This document shows, one piece after another, positions 1 through 6,970 of a stretch of DNA of 10,184 nt. The stretch is taken from NCBI GenBank assembly GCA_016193165.1, contig JACPST010000213.1:1-10184 (forward strand). The letters run 5' to 3'. Within the stretch, counting starts at the first letter, position 1. The number at the start of each line of letters is the position of its first letter. A model generated the notes under the pieces. The model made no database searches. It was not told where the DNA came from and was given only the letters and a program-made list of their open reading frames with translations. The translations under genes and the position numbers were made by a program. Source of the stretch: Deltaproteobacteria bacterium (GTDB lineage Bacteria; Bdellovibrionota; JACOXK01; 2-02-FULL-40-11).

Positions 1-776
1 TCCGCTCCTAAAAGGCCAATCTGGACGCCTCCTGAGATATCCCAGTTGGGATAGAGGTGATATTCTAAGCTGGGGGTTAGAGAGAAAATTTCTTTGGAAG
101 AATATCCTAGGTTTTGAAGATCTCCTTTTAAGCCTAAATCAAAGGAGTCTGCCGTCTTTAAAGTGGCTAGGGCATTTAAAGAATGAATCCCAGAATCTTT
201 ATCCCCGATCCCAGCCAAGAGTTCTCCTTGGATACTGAAGGCACGATCACCAATGACTTTTTTCACAAGTCCTTGGGGGTAAAAACTTATGGTATTTCCT
301 TGTGTTAAAGAATGACTTCCTGTTCCTAAGAAACCTATTTTAGCTCCCAAAGCTATTTCTGGATTTTCTTCATCTTCCACCCGGAAGCGATAGAGAAATC
401 CGCCTCTGAGTCCTCCAAATTCGATCCCTTTTTGTGTTTGAGGGAAAAGACTGGTTTCGGCGTTGAGTTCCCAATGCTCTCTCCATCCATATTGGCCCTT
501 CAGGCGCATATTGGCTCCAACATGACTGGATGAAAAATAGTGGTAATTGACTTGGACTTCCCCATTGATGAGTTCTTGAGGCAAGGTGAGAGGACGGTTT
601 ATTCGAGAAGAAGGATAGGTTGCGGGAGGATGAACAGGAATTTTTTTTGAAACAACTTTTTCAATTTCGATCTTTATTTTTTCTTCTTTTAGATTCTCTT
701 GAGTGGGTGAGGACTTTCCAAAAGACAACGGTGTCAGTAGGAATATCGTTAGTATCAGTAAAATTATTTTCTTCAT
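1..776 (-). CDS. Secreted, probable outer-membrane beta-barrel protein (C-terminus outside window)
   Basis: The frame is open from an ATG at 776 to the left edge, so 258 codons are visible and the C-terminus is missing. AAGGAG lies 5 bases before the ATG. Residues 1-20 form a Sec signal peptide: two lysines, a run of Leu/Ile, then a likely cleavage after Ser-Phe-Gly. Residues 21 to about 60 are a polar, Lys/Glu- then Pro-rich linker. From about residue 65 on, short alternating polar/hydrophobic strands rich in Gly, Tyr, Phe and Trp are separated by turns (for example GGLRGGFLYRFRVED and ISFYPQGLVKKV), the texture of an outer-membrane beta-barrel. I do not recognise the family. It is the last visible gene of the leftward four-gene block and probably gives that block its outer-membrane part. 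A soluble all-beta periplasmic protein is the alternative. Confidence 0.72.
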   Translation of the reverse strand, partial: MKKIILLILTIFLLTPLSFGKSSPTQENLKEEKIKIEIEKVVSKKIPVHPPATYPSSRINRPLTLPQELINGEVQVNYHYFSSSHVGANMRLKGQYGWREHWELNAETSLFPQTQKGIEFGGLRGGFLYRFRVEDEENPEIALGAKIGFLGTGSHSLTQGNTISFYPQGLVKKVIGDRAFSIQGELLAGIGDKDSGIHSLNALATLKTADSFDLGLKGDLQNLGYSSKEIFSLTPSLEYHLYPNWDISGGVQIGLLGA

Positions 777-780
777 AAAC

Positions 781-815
781 GGCTCCTTCCCGTTGAAGGA
801 TTATAGAAAGGAGCC
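781..815 (-). promoter_or_regulatory. Hairpin(s) covering the Shine-Dalgarno of the beta-barrel gene
   Basis: In the leftward mRNA, GGCUCCUUUC (815-806) can pair with GGAAGGAGCC (790-781), giving 10 bp with one G-U and a 15-nt loop. A second, exclusive hairpin pairs UCCUUC (800-795) with GAAGGA (789-784) around a 5-nt loop. Both bury the AAGGAG that serves the ATG at 776. No U-tract follows, so a terminator is unlikely. A role in lowering or regulating translation of this gene relative to its operon partners is inferred. Confidence 0.5.
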
Positions 816-833
816 ATCTATGAAGTCAATAAA

Positions 834-1205
834 TTAAGCAGCTTCTTTTTGATGAGCTTTACTCACTTGCTCATCACACTCATTTTTGAAGAATTCTATT
901 TCTTCTTCTGTTTTTTTTATTTCTCTTTGCAGATGTTCTGCTTTTTCAGTCAGTTCTTTGATTTTAGGTTCTTCATAAGGATTATTTTTCCGTGATTTGG
1001 AAAAGCTAATCAACTGTTGACCGAGCTGGGCGCAGACATCTTGATATTCTCGGTAGAGCTTATGCTTTTTAGCACTCAGCGCTGTGAGCTTACCTGCCTC
1101 TTTAGCACGAATGGCCAGGACTTTTCCTTCTTCCTTCGTATAGTCCGCTGCTTTTTTCATCCATCCTTTGATGGATTTCAGCACTTTTTCTCCTATGGGT
1201 TTCAT
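834..1205 (-). CDS. Small lysine/glutamate-rich helical coiled-coil protein, unknown function
   Basis: This encodes 123 residues with no signal peptide or membrane segment, so it is probably cytoplasmic. The start is the ATG at 1205, because GGGGAGG sits 6 bases upstream; a longer frame from 1277 would overlap the preceding gene and lacks a comparable site. The protein is nearly all predicted helix. A basic N-terminal helix (about 1-70, with regularly spaced Lys and Ala) is followed by a break around residues 71-80 (KNNPYEEP). An acidic/basic heptad-like helix (about 80-112) follows, typical of a short coiled coil. Two cysteines (58 and 110) do not form a motif. I do not recognise the family. 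It starts 25 bp after the HAMP-protein gene ends and is surely co-transcribed with it, so it may be a cytoplasmic partner that docks on the HAMP protein's coiled-coil tail. Confidence 0.8.
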   Translation of the reverse strand: MKPIGEKVLKSIKGWMKKAADYTKEEGKVLAIRAKEAGKLTALSAKKHKLYREYQDVCAQLGQQLISFSKSRKNNPYEEPKIKELTEKAEHLQREIKKTEEEIEFFKNECDEQVSKAHQKEAA

Positions 1206-1211
1206 GTATTT

Positions 1212-1219
1212 ACCTCCCC
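1212..1219 (-). promoter_or_regulatory. Ribosome binding site fixing the start at 1205
   Basis: GGGGAGGT on the minus strand lies 6 bases before the ATG at 1205. It decides the start of the small coiled-coil gene in favour of the 123-residue form over the 147-residue frame. Confidence 0.8.
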
Positions 1220-1230
1220 TTCTTTTAAAG

Positions 1231-1779
1231 TTAAGCCACTTTTTTAAGTGATTCCCTTGCCTTTTGAGTTGCCTCATGCTCTTGTCCTCCCTCCAGCATC
1301 TTTATTTTTTGATTTTGTTGATCCATTTGTTTTTGAAGTGAAGCCATCATGTCGTTAAACGATTCTACCAACTCTTGAAATTCATCTGTTCGTCGAATGT
1401 GAAAGGGAGTATTTTGCATTCCTTCTTGAGCGATTTGTTTCATGCGGCGCTCTAAAGCATAGATCGGGCCTGCAATGCGATGTGTAATAAAGATCCCCGC
1501 AAGGGTCAGCGGACCTAAGACCAGCAAGAAAACAGTCAGTAGATTTTTATTTAAGAATTGCTTTTCAATTTGAATCAGTTCATTGACTACGGGAGAAGCA
1601 ATCATTCCACTTTCAATGAGGGGATTTAAATTAAGTTCAATATAGTGTTTGGTCATGACTATAAATACCAGGCACAAGAGCGAGGCCAGCCCAACCAAAA
1701 GTCCAATATATCGAAATTGAAAATCTTTGTTAATCACATATTGGCGTCTTCTAAATAAAGTATGATTTTTAAGTTTCAT
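1231..1779 (-). CDS. Two-pass membrane HAMP-domain protein without output domain
   Basis: This encodes 182 residues. The cytoplasmic N-terminus (1-23) carries RRRQYVINKDFQFRY, the Arg-rich 'R-R-x-x-Y-x-I...FQxRY' pattern I know from small HAMP proteins of deltaproteobacterial-type genomes. Membrane segment 1 spans about 24-43, a periplasmic stretch about 44-79, and membrane segment 2 about 80-99. The HAMP domain follows at about 100-150, with the proline turn HRIAGPIYALE, then a TDEFQEL second-helix start. A polar coiled coil reaches the C-terminus. There is no kinase, cyclase or methyl-accepting module, so any signal must pass to another protein. I chose the ATG at 1779, 10 bp after the upstream stop. 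A longer frame to 1869 overlaps the previous gene. AGAAGG abuts the ATG and GGAG lies farther up, so initiation probably depends on translational coupling. Confidence 0.82.
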   Translation of the reverse strand: MKLKNHTLFRRRQYVINKDFQFRYIGLLVGLASLLCLVFIVMTKHYIELNLNPLIESGMIASPVVNELIQIEKQFLNKNLLTVFLLVLGPLTLAGIFITHRIAGPIYALERRMKQIAQEGMQNTPFHIRRTDEFQELVESFNDMMASLQKQMDQQNQKIKMLEGGQEHEATQKARESLKKVA

Positions 1780-1789
1780 CCTTCTTTTT

Positions 1790-3028
1790 TCACTCCTGTC
1801 TTTTTTCAGTATCGATCGTAAAGGTAGAAGCAGGGGCGACAATTTTGCCATTCGAACTATGAATGGCAAAAAGGCTCACGTCAAAACTTCGATAAACGGT
1901 TTCAACCAAGGGCATCTCTAAAGAACTTTTCTTAAGAGGGCCGTAAGGCAGTAGTGTTTTTTCTGGAGGCAAGGGAAGTGTTTTCTTTTTCACGGACGCA
2001 AGTGATCTTGGAATGAGTGAGAGCTCAGCAAAATAAAAAACCTTTCTATCCTTTGTAGGAAGTTTCCAATGCAGAACGACTTTCCCTTTTTCAAATACCA
2101 CATCTCGGTTTAAAACAATGACGTGAGTGTTTGGTTTCCAATTGAGCGCCATAAGCTGACTTTGATCATCAGTCAGATAAAGCATGTTAGAAAAGAGCAC
2201 CATTCCTTTGGGGGTTTTCGTATAAAAAGTTGGATCCTGGAAATTTTGATTTGAAGAATATTTCCCGATGATTAATTGTTTTTCCCAGTCAATGATGCTG
2301 AGGGTGTATTTTTCATCGATTGTGACCATCAAATGTTTACTGAGGTAAAATCCTCCTTTTACTTTTTGTCGAGGAAGCATCAGTTCTTTCAAAGATTGAT
2401 TCCAGTTTTCTGGATCTAATTCAATTAAAAGAGAGTCATCGTTCTGAGAAAGAGCAATGATTAGAGTTGGGGTAAGAGGGTTTGGCCACATTTCTTCAAG
2501 GGTCATTGTTTCTGGAAAAAGTTGAGAGGTAGCAAGCGTCTTTACAATTGGTTTTTTATCGGAAAGATCCAACATGAGAACATCTTTATTTTTACATACT
2601 CCATAGAGTTTATTTTTGTGTTTTGTATGGGGGCTTAGAGCTACAAGTGGACTTTTGATCTCCTCTGCCAGATTAAAAATTCTGTCCGCTTCCCCATTCG
2701 GGGAAATCTGGATGAGATTGAATCCTTGGCTGACAACTATTTTTTGCGGTTTCTGAGTGGCTGTCATGGCCTCAATGGGTTGAGTAAAATGTCTAAGAAT
2801 GGATTTTAAATCAATCGCAGAGGCGGTAATGAAGGTGGCTCTTTCAAAAGTAGTTTCATTTTCAAAGGTTTGTCGATCCAATGCTATCAGGGGAGACTCT
2901 GTTAATAAAAATACATGACGGTCTTTTTGTCCTGCTCCTTTTTGGAAATAGGCAAAACTTAAAAAAAGAGCGATCAGTAGGACAATATACACACTTGCTT
3001 TCCAGAAAAATACTTTTTCACGAAGCAT
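1790..3028 (-). CDS. Membrane-anchored periplasmic protein, probable beta-propeller plus FN3-like domain
   Basis: This encodes 412 residues. AAGGAAGG precedes the ATG at 3028. Residues 9-28 are a single hydrophobic segment after a basic start, with no lipobox cysteine, so it is an inner-membrane anchor facing the periplasm or an uncleaved signal. From about 38 to 310 there are repeated short beta-strand units of the type 'hydrophobic strand, turn, Leu/Ile-x-Leu-Asp' (such as VLMLDLSDKKP, LLIELDPENW, LSIIDWEKQL, LYLTDDQSQLMALNW). This resembles a WD/PQQ-like propeller without exact repeat signatures. Residues about 320-405 (VVLHWKLP...SFDVSLFAIHSSNGKIV) look like a fibronectin type III fold. 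Both domain calls are inferences from pattern, not from a recognised family. It is the first gene of the leftward block. It ends 10 bp before the HAMP gene, suggesting that the two act together as sensor and transducer or as scaffold and anchor. Confidence 0.75.
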   Translation of the reverse strand: MLREKVFFWKASVYIVLLIALFLSFAYFQKGAGQKDRHVFLLTESPLIALDRQTFENETTFERATFITASAIDLKSILRHFTQPIEAMTATQKPQKIVVSQGFNLIQISPNGEADRIFNLAEEIKSPLVALSPHTKHKNKLYGVCKNKDVLMLDLSDKKPIVKTLATSQLFPETMTLEEMWPNPLTPTLIIALSQNDDSLLIELDPENWNQSLKELMLPRQKVKGGFYLSKHLMVTIDEKYTLSIIDWEKQLIIGKYSSNQNFQDPTFYTKTPKGMVLFSNMLYLTDDQSQLMALNWKPNTHVIVLNRDVVFEKGKVVLHWKLPTKDRKVFYFAELSLIPRSLASVKKKTLPLPPEKTLLPYGPLKKSSLEMPLVETVYRSFDVSLFAIHSSNGKIVAPASTFTIDTEKRQE

Positions 3029-3075
3029 AAGACCTTCCTTCAGCTCAATAAACGTACCACACTGCTATAAGTAAA

Positions 3076-3103
3076 ATTATAGGCCAAAGCCCAAATTTGT
3101 CAA
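3076..3103 (-). promoter_or_regulatory. Sigma-70 promoter of the envelope-protein block
   Basis: On the minus strand TTGACA (3103-3098) and TATAAT (3081-3076) are both perfect consensus hexamers, separated by 16 bp. Transcription would start near 3069, giving a leader of about 40 nt that carries AAGGAAGG before the ATG at 3028. No other equally good promoter is seen between the four genes, so this one probably drives all of them. Confidence 0.85.
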
Positions 3104-3229
3104 TTTCGTATGGGGTGGTTAAAAGTTTTACGGAATTAAAGGGCACTGTAAAAAATATACCTAATTTATGCCATATGCTTAACTATTTGTTTTTATTTGA
3201 TAATTTAATTTTTCGTTAAATATAAAGAG

Positions 3230-3246
3230 TTGGCATGAAGCTTGCT
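3230..3246 (+). promoter_or_regulatory. Sigma-54 (RpoN) -24/-12 promoter
   Basis: TTGGCATGAAGCTTGCT matches the RpoN consensus YTGGCACGRNNNTTGCW at every defined position but one (C to T in the sixth place). The invariant GG (3232-3233) and GC (3244-3245) are separated by exactly 10 bp, as required. The predicted start is about 3256-3257. The 50 bp upstream are extremely AT-rich, which would suit a bent region between enhancer and promoter. I could not identify the activator site. Confidence 0.75.
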
Positions 3247-3256
3247 TAAGCTTTCA

Positions 3257-3369
3257 TCTGTAAAATTCCCAGAAGCATTCAAGAACACCTTCTGTCAAAT
3301 TTTACACAACACAACGATACCTTATTATTGAAACGGTTTAGGTCGCCCGGCTTAAACCGTTTCTTTTTT
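3257..3369 (+). ncRNA. Candidate sigma-54-dependent small RNA, about 113 nt
   Basis: The transcript is bounded by the -12 element on the left and a strong intrinsic terminator on the right. Its structure is coherent. An outer stem of 9 bp pairs TGTAAAATT (3259-3267) with AATTTTACA (3298-3306), and an inner 5-bp stem pairs AGAAG (3271-3275) with CTTCT (3289-3293). An unpaired A/C-rich linker (3307-3329) and the terminator hairpin follow. The predicted start falls two or three bases before the first stem. No ATG-initiated frame or Shine-Dalgarno is present. CCTTCT (3288-3293) is complementary to AGAAGG-type ribosome binding sites, so mRNA binding is possible but speculative. The family is not recognised. 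Confidence 0.62.
3330..3369 (+). terminator. Strong Rho-independent terminator
   Basis: GAAACGGTTTA (3330-3340) and TAAACCGTTTC (3353-3363) form a perfect 11-bp stem, which can extend inward through GG/CT. Six T residues follow directly (3364-3369). The T-tract is on the plus-strand side only; leftward the hairpin is followed by AATAATAAGG, so it would be a poor terminator for the importer operon. Confidence 0.88.
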
Positions 3370-3485
3370 CGCTACAGATACGCTTCGCTCTGCTTTGTAT
3401 TGAAACCTCAGAATGTCTATAAGATTTTAAATCTTTTTAAATATTTTGGGGAAAATACTTTTTCAGAAAACTACTAATAAAAAAA

Positions 3486-5078
3486 TTACTTATGGATCTC
3501 TACATTTTTAAGAATATTGATGGCCATGGCATTCAGAGAATATCCTGTAATGTAAGGCTTAATCAGAACATTTTGGGCATCAATAAAGAGAGGAATAATA
3601 GGGACTTCTTCTTCTGTTAGAATTTTTTGAGCTTTATGATAAATGGCTAAACGTTTAGAAGGTTCCTGTTCTTTTGCCCCAGCTTCAATGAAGGCATCGT
3701 AAGATTTATTTTTCCATCGCGTGAGGTTATTCCCAGAATAAGAAGTAAAAAGATTTAAAAAGTTGTCCGGATCTGGAAAATCTGCTCCCCATCCAAGTCT
3801 CCACAACGGAGGGGCATCTGTTTGTAATTGTTTAATATAAACTTTCCACTCTTGGTTTTCAATTCCAAGGTCAATATTTAAATTTTGCTTCCACTGTTGC
3901 TGGAGATTTTCAGCAATGACTTTGTTATCATCCCGAGTGTCATAGGCCATGTTTATTTGTGGGAACCCGCGGGCATTGGGATATCCCGCTTGGGCAAGTA
4001 GAAGTCTTGCTTTATCGAGATCGAACTTGAGCCCAACTTCTGGTTCATAGCCGAGCATACCTTTGGGAACCCAAGAGGTTGTTGGAATTTGATTTCCTTG
4101 AAGAAGAGCGGTGAGTTGGGTTCGATCGATGGCCATCGAAAATGCTTTTCGAACTCTTACATCAGAGAAAGGTTTTTTAAGCACATTCATGCCATAATAA
4201 TACCCTCGTAAAAAAGGACCACTTCTATGATCTGGATGATTTTTATAGCGAGCAATGAGAAGGGGAGGAATTCTTCGGATGAGATCTACTTTCCCGGTTT
4301 CATAGAGAGAGAGTGCGGTAGAATCTTCATTAATAATATAGGCTGTTGCTGTTTGAATTTTGGGTTTGGCGCCGTAGTAAAGAGGATTAGCTTCTAAAAT
4401 AACTTTGTAATCATGTTCCCAAGCTTTAAGTTTAAAGGGACCACAGGTAACGATAGTTGCAGGCTCTGTCCATTGAGGGGAGCCAAACTTTTCAACGATA
4501 TCTTTTCGTAAGGGAAAGGTAGCCCAAAAGGCATGTAGGGTTAAAAAATAAGAAGCGGGATGCCAAAGATCAACGACTAAAGTGTGATCGTCTTTGGCGT
4601 GCACACCCACTTGATTAAAGTCTGAAAGTTTTTTGGAGTTATAGTCTTGAGCATTTTTAACATCGAAAAGAAAATAAGCATACTCAGATGCTGTTTTAGG
4701 ATCTAAAAGTCTTTGCCATCCATATACAAAATCATAAGCTGTGAGAGGATTTCCATCGCTCCACACGACGTCTTTTTTGAGATAAAATGTATAACGTAGG
4801 CCATCTTTAGAAATATCCCATTTTTCAGCTAAAGCAGGTTGGACATTTAAATCGGCATCATACTGAACCAATCCTTCCATCAAATTAAAAATAATATCAG
4901 CTGAGACATTATCTGTGGCGAGTGACCAATCTAAAGTCGGAGGTTCGGAGGCAATGACGAATCGAAACTCATTCACAGGTAAAGATTTTTTGGACCAAGG
5001 CTTTGCATAAAAAATGAGGCCTGCCATGAGAAGTATCACGGCAATCCAAGACACTCGTGTCCAAGAATATTTTTTCAT
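3486..5078 (-). CDS. oppA: Peptide ABC transporter substrate-binding protein (family 5), membrane-anchored type
   Basis: This encodes 530 residues, the usual size for OppA/DppA-type proteins, which capture oligopeptides in the periplasm and hand them to the OppBC channel. AGGAG lies 6 bases before the ATG at 5078 and overlaps the oppC stop. Residues 10-24 form one hydrophobic segment after a basic start. There is no lipobox and the only cysteine is internal, so it is either anchored by an uncleaved segment or secreted. The family-5 signature region is at about 82-106 (ALAEKWDISKDG, then YTFYLKK and W). The late GWGADFPDPDNF motif holds the acidic residue that in OppA binds the peptide N-terminus. 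It is clearly paralogous to the first gene of the cassette, sharing blocks such as SEYAYFLFDVKNA. It is last in the operon, 9 bp after oppC. Confidence 0.9.
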   Translation of the reverse strand: MKKYSWTRVSWIAVILLMAGLIFYAKPWSKKSLPVNEFRFVIASEPPTLDWSLATDNVSADIIFNLMEGLVQYDADLNVQPALAEKWDISKDGLRYTFYLKKDVVWSDGNPLTAYDFVYGWQRLLDPKTASEYAYFLFDVKNAQDYNSKKLSDFNQVGVHAKDDHTLVVDLWHPASYFLTLHAFWATFPLRKDIVEKFGSPQWTEPATIVTCGPFKLKAWEHDYKVILEANPLYYGAKPKIQTATAYIINEDSTALSLYETGKVDLIRRIPPLLIARYKNHPDHRSGPFLRGYYYGMNVLKKPFSDVRVRKAFSMAIDRTQLTALLQGNQIPTTSWVPKGMLGYEPEVGLKFDLDKARLLLAQAGYPNARGFPQINMAYDTRDDNKVIAENLQQQWKQNLNIDLGIENQEWKVYIKQLQTDAPPLWRLGWGADFPDPDNFLNLFTSYSGNNLTRWKNKSYDAFIEAGAKEQEPSKRLAIYHKAQKILTEEEVPIIPLFIDAQNVLIKPYITGYSLNAMAINILKNVEIHK

Positions 5079-5087
5079 GAATAGCTC

Positions 5088-5981
5088 CTATGTATTCTTA
5101 AGTTTAGGATCGAGGGCGTCTCGAAGTCCATCTCCTAAGAGATTAAATGCTAAAACCGTTAAAAAGATAGCCATTCCCGGAAAAAAAATCAAATAGGGAT
5201 AGCTTTTAAACGCTTGAAAACCATCATTGGCCAGCGATCCCCAGCTGCTAAAAGGAGGTTGAAGTCCCAACCCAATAAAACTTAAGAAAGATTCAGAAAG
5301 AATAGCTGCTGGAATTTCAAAAGTGAGGGTTACAATGATGGGGCCTAAAATATTGGGAAGAATGTGTCTTGCAATAATGATTTGATGTTTGACACCTACC
5401 GCGCGAGCCGCTTCTACATAAGCCATCTCTTTAACCTGTAAGATTTGCCCCCGTACAATTCGAGAGACAGAGACCCATTCAACAATCGTCAAAGCTAGAA
5501 AAATTCCAAAAAGCCCTGGACCGAAAATAACCCGAATGAGGATGATGAGAAGTAAGGAAGGAAACGTATAGAGGATATCAACGACGCGCATTAAAATATT
5601 GTCGAGTTGTCCCCCGGCATATCCGGAGAGAGAGCCATAAATGGTTCCTACAATCAAAGAGCAAAAAGCAATAATAATTCCAACGGACATGGACATACGA
5701 GTGCCATAAATAACTCGACTAAAAAGGTCGCGTCCTAAAATATCTGTGCCCATCCAGTAGGTGGTGTTAGGGAATGCGAGCCTATTTTCAGGACTTTGAA
5801 CTTCATAACTAAAGGGGGCAAGGACATCAGCAAAAATGGCAACTAAAATAATTCCAATAATATAAAAAAGACTAATAACTGCTGCTTTATTTTTAAAGAG
5901 CCTTTTCCATGCATCCTGCCACAGAGAACTAGCCGGAGAACTAGAACGAGAGTTTGATTTTTTCTGCGTTACTTCATTCAT
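5088..5981 (-). CDS. oppC: Peptide ABC transporter permease, OppC type
   Basis: This encodes 297 residues, an inner-membrane subunit that pairs with OppB to form the peptide channel. A Ser-rich cytoplasmic N-terminus (1-20) precedes the first membrane helix at about 34-52. The OppC-type motif GTDILGRDLFSRVIYGTR spans 79-96. Membrane helices follow at about 100-118, 132-152, 156-174, 214-234 and 266-284. The cytoplasmic EAA loop that docks the ATPase is present at about 190-210 (EAARAVG followed by HILPN). Its ATG overlaps the oppB stop by 4 bases (ATGA), with no clear Shine-Dalgarno, so it is translationally coupled to oppB. DppC is an equally possible name, since sequence alone does not tell dipeptide from oligopeptide systems. 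Confidence 0.93.
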   Translation of the reverse strand: MNEVTQKKSNSRSSSPASSLWQDAWKRLFKNKAAVISLFYIIGIILVAIFADVLAPFSYEVQSPENRLAFPNTTYWMGTDILGRDLFSRVIYGTRMSMSVGIIIAFCSLIVGTIYGSLSGYAGGQLDNILMRVVDILYTFPSLLLIILIRVIFGPGLFGIFLALTIVEWVSVSRIVRGQILQVKEMAYVEAARAVGVKHQIIIARHILPNILGPIIVTLTFEIPAAILSESFLSFIGLGLQPPFSSWGSLANDGFQAFKSYPYLIFFPGMAIFLTVLAFNLLGDGLRDALDPKLKNT

Positions 5982-6949
5982 GATAATTTAATTCGTGGAT
6001 CTACAAGAGCGTAGAACACATCTACAAGAATGTTGGCGATAATCAAAAGCACAGCATAGACAAGTGTGACGCCCATAATGAGGGTATAGTCTCGGTTTGT
6101 CACGGCTAAAATAAAATGTTTTGCGATTCCAGGAATAGCAAAAACGTGTTCGATGACAAAAGAGCCGGTAATAATCCCTGCAATCAGGGGTCCTGAAATC
6201 GTAATAACAGGAATCAAAGAATTTTTAACAACATGTTTTAAGATAACCCACACTTCATTGAGTCCCTTAGCTCTGGCGGTTCGGACATAGTCTGCTTTGA
6301 TCACATCGAGCATACTGGTTCTCATGAGTCGCGCAATAATGGCAACGGGCCGGAGTCCTAAAGCAATCGTCGGTAAAACTTTGTATTCCCAACCTCCATC
6401 CCAAAGTCCCGCGGGAAGCCAACCCATTTTAATCGAAAAAATATAGATCAATAACGCCGCCACTAAAAAACTGGGAAGCGTAATGCCGGAGATCGCTGTG
6501 AACATGGCTGCATTATCTATCCATGTATTATGTTTATAGGCTGCTAAGATACCTAAAGGAACTCCCAAAAGAAAAGCAAGAAGCGCGGCATAAAATCCTA
6601 ATTCCACAGAAACGGGAAGGCTGTCTCGAATGATATCGGTGACAGATCGTCCCAAATATTTATAAGAAGGACCCAGATCTCCTCGCGCCAGTCCTTTCAT
6701 GTAATAAAAATATTGGGTTTCTGTAAGGATATTAATCCATTTTTTTTCATGGAAGGCAGGGGTGTTGATAAATGGGGGCTTATCTAAATGATATTTAGCC
6801 TCGATATTGGCTTTGATTTCAGGTGGGATAGCCTTATCTTTATCAAAAGGGCCGCCCGGGGTAACGCGCATGATGCAAAAAGTAAGAGTTGCCAAAATGA
6901 AGATGACAGGGATCGAAATAAAAAGACGCTTTAAAATAAAGAGCAGCAT
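5978..6949 (-). CDS. oppB: Peptide ABC transporter permease, OppB type
   Basis: This encodes 323 residues. The first helix (about 7-28) is followed by the OppB/DppB hallmark MRVTPGGPFD and a periplasmic region to about 100. Further membrane helices lie near 114-138, 147-172, 190-207, 248-268 and 290-315. The EAA-type loop that contacts the ATPase is at about 220-249 (YVRTARAKGL, then LIPVIT). The C-terminus ends with the typical VDPRIK. The ATG at 6949 lies 21 bp after the upstream binding-protein gene and lacks a recognisable Shine-Dalgarno. The N-terminal MLLFILKRL is the normal start of the family, so I keep it. The gene overlaps oppC by 4 bp. Confidence 0.93.
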   Translation of the reverse strand: MLLFILKRLFISIPVIFILATLTFCIMRVTPGGPFDKDKAIPPEIKANIEAKYHLDKPPFINTPAFHEKKWINILTETQYFYYMKGLARGDLGPSYKYLGRSVTDIIRDSLPVSVELGFYAALLAFLLGVPLGILAAYKHNTWIDNAAMFTAISGITLPSFLVAALLIYIFSIKMGWLPAGLWDGGWEYKVLPTIALGLRPVAIIARLMRTSMLDVIKADYVRTARAKGLNEVWVILKHVVKNSLIPVITISGPLIAGIITGSFVIEHVFAIPGIAKHFILAVTNRDYTLIMGVTLVYAVLLIIANILVDVFYALVDPRIKLS

Positions 6950-6970
6950 TCAACTACTACAAGTTTAAAA

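Larger units (their letters stand above)
3029..3485. other. 457-bp intergenic region with two promoters and a terminator, no protein gene
   Basis: This strongly AT-rich spacer lies between the starts and ends of two leftward operons. It contains the sigma-70 promoter of the envelope block, a plus-strand sigma-54 promoter and the candidate small RNA with its terminator, each listed separately. The stretch 3370-3485, past the RNA, holds a 15-bp AT-rich palindrome at 3421-3435 but no good terminator for the importer operon that ends at 3486. A short perfect palindrome TAAAAGTTTTA at 3120-3130 lies 17 bp upstream of the leftward -35 box; I cannot assign it to a regulator. Confidence 0.7.

Noticed and set aside
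1017..1247. A 76-codon plus-strand open frame.
   Set aside because: It is antisense to two well-supported leftward genes, has no ribosome binding site, and gives a protein without recognisable features; a shadow frame.
1206..1277. N-terminal extension of the 123-residue coiled-coil protein to 147 residues.
   Set aside because: It would overlap the HAMP gene and ignores the strong GGGGAGG at 1212-1219, which is correctly spaced for the ATG at 1205.
3421..3435. AAGATTT-T-AAATCTT palindrome as a terminator of the importer operon.
   Set aside because: The stem is almost all A-T with a 1-nt loop, and no T-tract follows in the leftward direction.
3328..3477. A 49-codon plus-strand frame beginning with TTG in the intergenic region.
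   Set aside because: It runs straight through the terminator stem and T-tract, has no Shine-Dalgarno, and its translation is low-complexity Phe/Leu/Lys typical of AT-rich noncoding DNA.
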